This document shows positions 1 through 8,931 of a DNA stretch of 9,644 nucleotides, piece by piece. The stretch's first letter is position 1. Every line of letters starts with the position of its first letter. Source of the DNA: Deltaproteobacteria bacterium (GTDB lineage: Bacteria > Desulfobacterota > Deferrisomatia > Deferrisomatales > Deferrisomataceae); NCBI GenBank assembly GCA_013152215.1, contig JAADGT010000195.1, positions 1 through 9,644 of the forward strand, given 5' to 3'. Under the pieces are notes generated by a model, which saw only the letters and a list, made by a program, of their open reading frames with translations, did not search any database and was not told the origin of the DNA. The position numbers and the translations under genes are program-made.

Positions 1-542
1 GCCGCCCGGAGATCCAGCCGGCCCCAAGCCTGCACCGCGTCGCAGTGCCAGGCCGCCCCGGCGCGGGCCATGGCCTCGGCGAACTCCCCGACCGGCTGGA
101 TCGTCCCGGTCTCGTGGTTGGCGGCCTGGAGGGTTCCGAACCCCACGGGCTCGGAGGTCCCGCCCACCCCCACCCGTCCCTCCGGATCCACCGGCAGCCA
201 GCACGCCGTCCACCCCTGGGCCTCCATGTGCTCCAGCGTCCGCAGCACGCTGGGGTGCTCCACCCGGGCGGCCACAAAGGACCGATGGGCCGCCGACCGG
301 GCCAGGCTCCAAAGGGCCAAGGCGTTGGCCTCGGTGCCGCCGCTGGTGAACACCACCTCGGAGGGGCGGCACCCCAGGAACGCGGCCACCGCGTCCCGCG
401 CCCCGTCCACCAGGGCCCGAGCCTCGCGCCCCTCGGCGTGCACGCTGGAGGGGTTTCCGAACCGGTCCAGGGCCTCCAGAAGGGCCGTCCGGGCCTCGGG
501 CCGCAGGGGGGCGGAGGCGTTCCAGTCCAGGTACGAGCGCAT
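1..542 (-). CDS. Cysteine desulfurase (class V aminotransferase fold), N-terminal part
   Basis: The first 180 residues of a pyridoxal-phosphate enzyme of the NifS/IscS type, which removes sulfur from cysteine and passes it on as a persulfide for Fe-S clusters or thiolated tRNA. Family marks seen are YLDWNAS near residue 4, FGNPSSVHAEGREAR (28-42), the cofactor loop FTSGGTEANALAL (65-77), the ring-stacking histidine in EHPSVL (H96), ANHETGTIQP (141-150) and HCDAVQ (D168, Q171). The PLP lysine and the active-site cysteine lie beyond the window edge, so activity and subgroup cannot be judged. I chose the ATG at 542 because the family starts just before YLD. An in-frame GTG at 581 overlaps the stop of the preceding gene as GTGA and would add 13 low-complexity residues. 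Neither start has a clear Shine-Dalgarno sequence. The close spacing suggests coupling to the preceding small gene. Confidence 0.9.
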   Translation of the reverse strand, partial: MRSYLDWNASAPLRPEARTALLEALDRFGNPSSVHAEGREARALVDGARDAVAAFLGCRPSEVVFTSGGTEANALALWSLARSAAHRSFVAARVEHPSVLRTLEHMEAQGWTACWLPVDPEGRVGVGGTSEPVGFGTLQAANHETGTIQPVGEFAEAMARAGAAWHCDAVQAWGRLDLRA

Positions 543-577
543 GGCCGGAGGCGTCGAAAGGGGCGTCGGTCGGGAGG

Positions 578-916
578 TCACGGCCGGGGCGCCGGGGACT
601 TGAGGTCCGTGCGGGGGGACGGGGCCAGGTGGGTGAGCCAGAACCCCAGGGCCCAGTCCGGCACCAGCACCACCCGGCGGTAGCGGTGCCGGGGCCGCTC
701 CACCACCAGGGCCCGGCCGCCCGGGTTTCCGTGGTCGCGAACCCGCACCCGGGTGCCGGGCTCGGCCAGGTCGCGGGCCAGGCTGCGAAGGGTCCGGTAG
801 AGCCGCCAGGTCCGGCGCACGGCCGGGTCCTGGAACCGCTCGAAGGCCCGGTTGCGGGACAGCCCGCCCCGGTGGAACTCGTGAAGCAGCTCGACGTGGG
901 GATGCGTTCGGGTCAT
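578..916 (-). CDS. Small basic protein of unknown function (112 aa)
   Basis: I do not recognise this family. The protein has 22 arginines but one lysine. Its N-terminal half looks helical and charged (through LARDLAEPG, about residues 46-54). Its second half looks like short beta strands: TRVRVRDHG (55-63), then RYRRVVLVPDWALGFWLTHL near residues 78-97, the most family-like part. There is no signal peptide or membrane segment. Codons have G or C in nearly every third position, like the neighbours, which supports real coding. It starts at an ATG 64 bases after the dnaE stop, and its TGA overlaps a possible GTG of the cysteine desulfurase frame (GTGA, 581-578). No good Shine-Dalgarno sequence precedes the ATG; a promoter-like pair ends six bases before it. 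The arginine content could suit nucleic-acid binding, but that is only a guess. Confidence 0.65.
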   Translation of the reverse strand: MTRTHPHVELLHEFHRGGLSRNRAFERFQDPAVRRTWRLYRTLRSLARDLAEPGTRVRVRDHGNPGGRALVVERPRHRYRRVVLVPDWALGFWLTHLAPSPRTDLKSPAPRP

Positions 917-922
917 GTGCGG

Positions 923-951
923 ATCGTACCCCAGGCCCGTCCGGCCCTCAA
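923..951 (-). promoter_or_regulatory. Possible promoter for the 112-aa gene, leaderless arrangement
   Basis: On the minus strand TTGAGG (951-946) and TACGAT (928-923) are separated by exactly 17 bases. Each matches the sigma-70 consensus at four of six positions. The ATG at 916 begins six bases after the -10-like element, where transcription would start, so the mRNA would be leaderless; this fits the missing Shine-Dalgarno sequence. Chance matches are common and the alternative is read-through from dnaE. Confidence 0.25.
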
Positions 952-980
952 GGCACGCGCCGATCCCTGGGAGCTGGCCG

Positions 981-4472
<3,492 letters not shown>

Positions 4473-4481
4473 GGGATTCTC

Positions 4482-4537
4482 GGCTGAAAGGCTAGAAAGT
4501 TAGAAGGCTGGGAAGCTGGGAGGCCGAGAGGCCCAGC
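4482..4537. repeat. Degenerate 8-bp tandem array just upstream of dnaE
   Basis: On the plus strand the stretch divides into seven consecutive 8-mers: ggctgaaa, ggctagaa, agttagaa, ggctggga, agctggga, ggccgaga, ggcccagc. The loose consensus is RGYTRGRA; the last unit is the most diverged. On the dnaE coding strand the array is pyrimidine-rich and ends nine bases before the ATG, so it would lie in the dnaE leader if transcription starts upstream of it. It is not coding in any frame I can support, and its composition is less GC-rich than the flanking genes. Confidence 0.75.
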
Positions 4538-4546
4538 GGTTGCCCG

Positions 4547-4602
4547 GACCGTGGACCGGAGACCGTGGACCACAGACCGGAGACCGTGGACCGACGATCG
4601 AT
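4547..4602. repeat. 7-bp (GACCGNN) tandem array between yicC and dnaE
   Basis: The plus strand reads as consecutive heptamers: gaccgtg, gaccgga, gaccgtg, gaccaca, gaccgga, gaccgtg, gaccgac, then a diverged gatcgat. GACC is fixed in the first seven copies and the last three bases vary. Units two and three recur as units five and six, giving a perfect 18-bp direct repeat at 4554-4571 and 4575-4592 with a 21-bp offset. The array ends one base before the yicC stop codon. Short heptanucleotide tandem repeats in intergenic DNA are known from other bacteria, for example the STRR repeats of filamentous cyanobacteria; relationship to these is not implied. Confidence 0.85.
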
Positions 4603-4603
4603 C

Positions 4604-5488
4604 TTACTCCACATTCTGCACCTGCTCCCGGATCTTCTCGAGCTCGGCCTTGATGTCCACCACGTGGCGGCTGATCTCGGCGTCCGAGGCCTTGGAGCCG
4701 ATGGTGTTGGTCTCGCGGTTCATCTCCTGGAGCAGGAACTCCAGCTTCCGGCCCACCACGCCGCCGGCCGCCAGGAGCTCCCGGAACTTCTCGATGTGGC
4801 TGCGCAGTCGCACCACCTCCTCGGAGATGTCGCTCCGGTCGGCGAACAGGGCCACCTCCATGGCCAGCCGGGCGTGGAGGTCCCCCTCCGGCACCTCCCG
4901 GGCCAGCTCCTCGACCCGGCGGGCGAGCCGCTCCCGGTACGCCTCGAGCACCCCCGGCCGCAGCCGATCGATCTCGGCCACGTGGGCCTCGATGGCGTCC
5001 ACCCGCTCCCCCATGTCCCGGGCCAGATCGTTCCCCTCCCGCTCCCGGAAGGCCTGCAGATCCTGCAGGGCCTGGTCCACCACGGCCGCCACCCCCGCCC
5101 ACAGGGTCTCGGCGTCCGCGGCCAGCCCCCCGGGCATGGTCACGGCGGGGAACGCGAGCAGGTGCTCCAGCCGAACCTCGGCCTCGATGCCCACGTCGTG
5201 GGCTACCTGCTGCAGCAGGTCCGCCGCCCTTTGAGCCGCCTCGCGGTTGACCACCACCGGCGGGCACTCGGCCCCTGCGGCGTCCCAGCCGGCGAACAGG
5301 TTCACCTGGCCCCTCTGGAGCCGCTCCTTCACCCGGCCGAGGATCTGATGCTCGAACCGCTGGAGATCGCCGGGCAACCGCGCGTTGAAGTTCAGGAACC
5401 GGTGGTTGACGGTCTTGACCTCCACCGTGAGCCACCTTCCCAGCACCTCGGCCTCGGCCCGGCCGTACCCTGTCATGCTCCGGATCAT
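4604..5488 (-). CDS. yicC: YicC/YloC-family endoribonuclease
   Basis: A 294-residue member of the YicC family, whose E. coli and Bacillus members are RNA-cleaving enzymes that act in RNA turnover. The N-terminal YicC domain starts with the family's typical MIRSMTGYGR and continues with VEVKTVNHRFL (22-32) and the conserved region through LLAFPAVTMPG (110-120). The C-terminal DUF1732 domain carries GRKLEFLLQEMNRETNTIG (246-264), SKASD (265-269), and ends in VVDIKAELEKIREQVQN. The central part (about 140-200) is helical. The ATG at 5488 shares ATGA with the stop of the DUF4416 gene, and GAGGAA (5502-5497) sits eight bases before it, so the two are probably coupled. In many bacteria yicC is followed by gmk (guanylate kinase); here it is followed by tandem repeats and dnaE. 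Length and motifs are complete. Confidence 0.96.
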   Translation of the reverse strand: MIRSMTGYGRAEAEVLGRWLTVEVKTVNHRFLNFNARLPGDLQRFEHQILGRVKERLQRGQVNLFAGWDAAGAECPPVVVNREAAQRAADLLQQVAHDVGIEAEVRLEHLLAFPAVTMPGGLAADAETLWAGVAAVVDQALQDLQAFREREGNDLARDMGERVDAIEAHVAEIDRLRPGVLEAYRERLARRVEELAREVPEGDLHARLAMEVALFADRSDISEEVVRLRSHIEKFRELLAAGGVVGRKLEFLLQEMNRETNTIGSKASDAEISRHVVDIKAELEKIREQVQNVE

Positions 5489-6042
5489 GGGGATCGTTCC
5501 TCGACGTCTGGGGCGCGCCGCGCCCTCCATTGGCGGTACGACTCGCGCACCCGGTTGAAAAACGCGATGGTCTCTGGGGCTCGGTAGTCGGGATAGGTCC
5601 ACGGCAGCGGACGGAACGAGCCCCGCTCGAACCGGTACTCCACCTCGGCGTAGATGCCCCGGGCCAGGTAGACCCGGTGGGCCGCAGGTTTGCCCGTGGC
5701 CAGGACCAGGTTCGTGAGCCCCAGGACGCCCGGGTCCAGGTTGACCCGGCGTCGCCCCTGTGGGTCCGTCCACGCACCCTCCAGGCGGTTGGAGCGCTCC
5801 TTCAGGTCGGCCAGGGCCTCGGGGTCCACCGGCTCCCCCAGCCAGAGGAAGGCGCGGCGGATGCCCGGGCCCATCTCCCGCTCGTAGTACCGGGTGGAGT
5901 CGAAGGGCAGCCACGGCGTGGCGGCCCGGACCGGCCCGAACTCGGCCTCGATCCGGGCCACGGCGGCGCGCGGATCCACCGCCGGGGCCATGAGCACCCC
6001 CATGACCACGAACACCGGCTCCGGCGGCCTAGGGCGGCTCAC
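5485..6042 (-). CDS. DUF4416 family protein
   Basis: A 185-residue protein of DUF4416, an uncharacterised family common in Desulfobacterota and some neighbouring phyla. Recognition rests on the sequence pattern: an N-terminal strand with VVMGVLM (12-18), FDSTRYYEREMG (47-58), the turn RRRVNLDPGVLGLTNLVLA (97-115), AHRVYLARGIYAEVEYRF (121-138) and the C-terminal WTYPDYR (148-154) with FFNRVRE (161-167). No catalytic motif is recognised, and there is no signal peptide or membrane segment, so it is probably cytoplasmic. The GTG start at 6042 has a strong purine-rich ribosome site in front. Its stop overlaps the yicC start by four bases, so the family may act with YicC; that is inference. It follows the kinase homologue by 60 bases. 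Confidence 0.92.
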   Translation of the reverse strand: MSRPRPPEPVFVVMGVLMAPAVDPRAAVARIEAEFGPVRAATPWLPFDSTRYYEREMGPGIRRAFLWLGEPVDPEALADLKERSNRLEGAWTDPQGRRRVNLDPGVLGLTNLVLATGKPAAHRVYLARGIYAEVEYRFERGSFRPLPWTYPDYRAPETIAFFNRVRESYRQWRARRAPDVEERSP

Positions 6043-6045
6043 GCG

Positions 6046-6052
6046 CTCCCCT
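6046..6052 (-). promoter_or_regulatory. Ribosome binding site for the DUF4416 GTG start
   Basis: The minus strand reads AGGGGAG three bases before the GTG at 6042, with GGGAG just upstream. This purine-rich stretch supports the GTG over the internal ATG codons at MGVLM. Confidence 0.6.
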
Positions 6053-6102
6053 CTCCCAGACCGGGGGCCCCCCGGAAAAGCGAGCCGATCTTGTCGTCGG
6101 GC

Positions 6103-6813
6103 TCATTCTGCGGCCCTCCGGGCCTCCCGCCACAGCCGGCGCACCGCCTCCCGCTCCAGGCCGAGGACCGCCCCGTAGGCCCGAAGCCCCCCCCAGCGCT
6201 CCCGTAGACCCAGGGCCTCCAGGGAGACCTCCCGGGCCAGCTCCGCCAGGTTGGCCACCCGCCGCCGTCGCGTGGACGGCCGGATCACCCCTTCGGTCCC
6301 CAGCAGGAACGGCCGGTGTCCCTCCCGGTGCCGGGCGAACACCAGGTGCTCCGTCAGGCTCGAGTGCACCCACCCCAGCCGGTGCAGATGGGCCACCAGG
6401 GCCCCCACGGCCGCGGCCCCGTTCTCCCGCTCCGGGGGAACGTTCTGGAGGAACCGTGCCCAGGGCACCACCTCCTCCAACCACTCGGTCACGAGGACCG
6501 CTTCCCGGGGCCAGAGGCGGCCCCTCAGGTACAGGCCCAACGGAGCTGGGGTGGACACGCCGGCGGCGTGGAGCAGACGCGCCCGGGCAAAGGCACGGTG
6601 GGGGGTGCGACCGAGCCCCGGGCCGGAGGCCGGGGCGTAGTGCTTGGCGAACAGGGGGCCCCGGGGGGTCTCGACCCGAAACGTGATCCGTCCGGGCCGG
6701 CGGCCGAGCTCCTTCCACGTGCCCCGCTCCAGCAGGGAAAAGAGCCCCGGGGCGGAGCCGGCCGCCGCCGCCCACCGGCCGTGGGACGTTCCGAGGTCAG
6801 GGCGGCGGCCCAA
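6103..6813 (-). CDS. Lipopolysaccharide kinase (Kdo/WaaP) family protein, probably catalytically degenerate
   Basis: A 236-residue homologue of the protein-kinase-like enzymes that phosphorylate Kdo or heptose in the LPS inner core. Seen are the ATP-lysine strand PLFAKHY (K57), the hinge-like AVLVTEWLEE (105-114), HLHRLGWVHSSLTEHLVF (142-159), FLLGTEG (169-175) and RRRVANLAEL (182-191), all in family order and spacing. The catalytic Asp expected in an HxD/HGDL motif is Ser152, the following Asn is Leu157, and the metal-binding Asp expected in LIDF/LLDLEG is Gly172. The nucleotide sequence here is clean with no sign of a frameshift, so this looks like a pseudokinase rather than a wrecked gene. 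The TTG at 6813 is the only usable start after an in-frame stop at 6840-6838 and has GAGGA at proper spacing. It overlaps hldA by 17 bases. Confidence 0.85.
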   Translation of the reverse strand: MGRRPDLGTSHGRWAAAAGSAPGLFSLLERGTWKELGRRPGRITFRVETPRGPLFAKHYAPASGPGLGRTPHRAFARARLLHAAGVSTPAPLGLYLRGRLWPREAVLVTEWLEEVVPWARFLQNVPPERENGAAAVGALVAHLHRLGWVHSSLTEHLVFARHREGHRPFLLGTEGVIRPSTRRRRVANLAELAREVSLEALGLRERWGGLRAYGAVLGLEREAVRRLWREARRAAE

Positions 6814-7804
6814 GGGCGTCCTCGAGCTCCCCGCGGGTCACGGTGGCGGTGCCGAGCTTGCCCACCACGATGCCGGCCGCCACATTGGCCAGGGCCGCGG
6901 ACTCCACCACCCCGGCCCCGGCCGCCTTGGCCAGGGCGAACACCGCGATGGCCGTGTCGCCGGCGCCGGTCACGTCGAACACGTCCCGGGCCCGGGTGGG
7001 CAGGTGGGTCATCCGGTCCGGCTCCACCACGGTCATGCCCCGCTCCCCCCGGGTGAGCACCACCGCGGAAAGGCCCAGCCGATCCAGCAGCGCCCGGCCC
7101 GCGGCCTCGGCCTCGGCGTCCTCCCGGGCCGGCATTCCGGCCATGGCCTCGGTCTCCTTGGTGTTGGGGGTTACCGCGTTGGCTCCCCGGTAGGCCTCGA
7201 CGTTGACCGGCTTGGGGTCCACCGACACCCAGGCCCCGGTTTGGGCCGCCCACCCCACGAGCCGCTCCACGAGGCCCCGGTCCACCACCCCCTTGCCGTA
7301 GTCGGACACGATCACCCCGTCCCATCCGCCGGCCCGTTGGTCCACCCGCTGCCAGAACGCCTCTCGCACCGCCCCGGGCAGGGGCCCCCTGCGTTCCCGG
7401 TCGAACCGCACCACCTGCTGGTGCCGGGCGATGACCCGGGTCTTCACGGCCGTGGGACGGTCGGGGCTCGTCACCAGGAGCTCCGGGGAGATCCTCCTGG
7501 CCTCGAGCTCCGCGGTGAGCTCCGCGGCCATGGAGTCGGCCCCCACCACGCCCAGGAGGTCCACCTCCGCGCCCAGGGCCTTCAGGTTGTGGGCCACGTT
7601 GGCCGCGCCTCCCAGGCGCACCACCTCCCGGTGCACCTCCACCACGGGCACGGGGGCCTCGGGAGAGATCCGGTCCACGTCGCCGTACACGAACCGGTCC
7701 AGGATCACGTCGCCCACCACCCCGATCCGGGGCGGCCGGGCTCCCCCGTCCAGCCGCTCCAGGGCGGCCCGGGCCCATCGGTCCAACTGCTCGTCACCAG
7801 CCAT
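6797..7804 (-). CDS. hldA: D-glycero-beta-D-manno-heptose-7-phosphate kinase (HldA/RfaE domain I)
   Basis: A cytoplasmic PfkB/ribokinase-fold enzyme that phosphorylates heptose 7-phosphate to the 1,7-bisphosphate on the way to ADP-heptose for the LPS inner core. In the 335-residue product I see GDVILDRFVYGDVDRISPEA (31-50), typical of RfaE domain I, GGAANVAHNL (65-74), VSDYGKG (166-172), NTKE (214-217) and the PfkB signature DVTGAGDT (277-284) with catalytic Asp283. The nucleotidyltransferase half of E. coli HldE is absent, so a separate HldC-type protein is expected elsewhere. I chose the ATG at 7804; a TTG at 7810 with GGAA four bases upstream would add two residues. The start overlaps the glycosyltransferase end by 11 bases and its stop overlaps the kinase homologue, so these core-assembly genes are coupled. 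Confidence 0.95.
   Translation of the reverse strand: MAGDEQLDRWARAALERLDGGARPPRIGVVGDVILDRFVYGDVDRISPEAPVPVVEVHREVVRLGGAANVAHNLKALGAEVDLLGVVGADSMAAELTAELEARRISPELLVTSPDRPTAVKTRVIARHQQVVRFDRERRGPLPGAVREAFWQRVDQRAGGWDGVIVSDYGKGVVDRGLVERLVGWAAQTGAWVSVDPKPVNVEAYRGANAVTPNTKETEAMAGMPAREDAEAEAAGRALLDRLGLSAVVLTRGERGMTVVEPDRMTHLPTRARDVFDVTGAGDTAIAVFALAKAAGAGVVESAALANVAAGIVVGKLGTATVTRGELEDALGPPP
6819..6823 (-). promoter_or_regulatory. Ribosome binding site deciding a TTG start
   Basis: GAGGA on the minus strand lies inside the end of hldA; its GAGG core is six bases before the TTG at 6813. With the in-frame TGA at 6840-6838 upstream, and no ATG or GTG early in the frame, it fixes the start of the kinase homologue. 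Confidence 0.6.
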
Positions 7805-8931
7805 GCGCAAACCGTTCCGGGAAGAGGAAACGAAGGTGGGCGTGGGCGCACCGCTCCGCGGTGAACCGCTCGACGACCCGGCGCCGGGCCGCCCGCCCCA
7901 GGGCCCGGGCCCGCTCCGGACGAAGGGCCAAGTATACGATCCTCTCCGCCAGGGCGGAAGCCTCGCCGGGCTCCACCAGGAACCCGGTCTCCCCCTCGGC
8001 CACCAGGTCCGGCAGCACCCCCACCCGGGTGGCCACCAGCGGCACGCCGGAGGCCATCCACTCCAGGCCCACCCGGCAGTTGGCCTCGCTGCCCGTGCTG
8101 GCCACCACGGCGAGGTCGAACCCCCGCAGGACCGAGGCCAGGTCTTGCCGGTGGCCCAGGAACCCCACTCGACCCCGCAGAACGGGATCTGCCGTCACCT
8201 CCCGTCGGAGCGCCTCGAGGGCCGGGCCCTCCTCCTTGGCCAGGATCACGAACCGCATCGCCTCGGCCCGGCCCGCGGCCTGTCGGGCCGCGGCCAGGAA
8301 GTCGGCGTGCCCCTTCACCCGGCCCAGGCGGCCCAGGATCCCCACCAGGAACGCGTCCGGCGGGAACCCCAGCTCGCCTCGAACGTCGGCCGCCGCCCCC
8401 TCGGGGGAGAACCGGTCCGGGTCCACCCCGCCGGGGATGGTGGTGACCCGGACGCCCCAGGCGCTGCCGGAGCGATCGCTCGATCGCCGTGTTCGACGCG
8501 ACCACGCCGGAGAGGACCCGGGTGTACACCATCCGGTTGAGGGGGTCCGCCCGAACGGGGCGCATGTCGCCGCGTACCCGGACCACCCGGACCCCGGCCC
8601 TTCGGCAGGCCCAGGCGACGAGGGGGAGAGCCTCCGGCCGGTGGACCTCCACCGCGTCGAACCGCTCCTGCCGCAGGATCCGGGCCAGCCGGAGCGCGGC
8701 CGGAACGCTCCCCAAGGCACCGAGGCCCTTCCCGTTGAACCCGGCCTCCTCGTACACCGGTAGCCCCGCGGCCCGGGCCCGGGCCACGGGAGGGGAGCCC
8801 GTGAGCCCCAAAAACCCCACGCGCACGCCCTGCCGGGCCATCTCCAGGGCCAGGTCCAGGGCGTACTGGGCCTCGGCGTTGAACCACCGCACGTGGGCCA
8901 GGTGGAGGACCCTCACCCGCTCAGCCGGCAC
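7794..8931 (-). pseudogene. Family 4 glycosyltransferase, interrupted by a one-base frameshift
   Basis: Two overlapping frames together make one GT4 (GT-B fold) glycosyltransferase of 378 residues. The first part (8931 to about 8458) has an N-terminal Rossmann domain with HLAHVRWFNAEAQYALDLA (10-28) and FDAVEVHRPEALPLVAW (91-107), ending SNTAIERSLRQRLG (146-159). The second, in another frame, resumes with VRVTTIPGGVDPDRF and contains GILGRLGRVKGH, the donor-site signature SEANCRVGLE (281-290, an EX7E motif), GVPLVATRVG and GETGFLVEPGE. Removing one base from the C4 run at 8455-8458 joins them as LRQRLGVRVTTIP. Without it the first frame stays open to 7705 with an unrelated C-terminus. The GTG start has a strong GGAGGA site. 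It probably adds a sugar in LPS or another envelope glycan. A sequencing indel is possible. Confidence 0.85.

Noticed and set aside
45..683. Plus-strand frames opposite the cysteine desulfurase and the 112-aa gene
   Set aside because: Pro/Gly/Arg-rich products without motifs, opposite a frame with a clear family pattern.
4566..4574. GTGGACCAC inverted repeat as an operator or terminator stem
   Set aside because: Four-base arms with a one-base loop arise from the heptamer array itself; there is no U tract.
4482..4602. The repeat-filled gap considered as a CRISPR array or attachment site
   Set aside because: Units are 7 and 8 bp with no spacers, no cas genes and no integrase nearby.
6061..6075. 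Near-perfect palindrome CCGGGGGCCCCCCGG between the kinase homologue and DUF4416, considered as a terminator
   Set aside because: There is no T tract after it on the transcribed minus strand (T residues precede it), and the neighbouring genes read as one operon. A 15-base GC palindrome is not surprising at this composition.
8472..8487. GCGATCGC followed by CGATCGC, resembling the cyanobacterial HIP1 octamer
   Set aside because: It lies inside the glycosyltransferase coding sequence, occurs once, and nothing else suggests a cyanobacterium.
7705..8931. The 408-codon unshifted glycosyltransferase frame as the true protein
   Set aside because: After the C4 run its product loses all GT4 similarity and overlaps hldA by 100 bases, while the other frame carries the donor-site motif.
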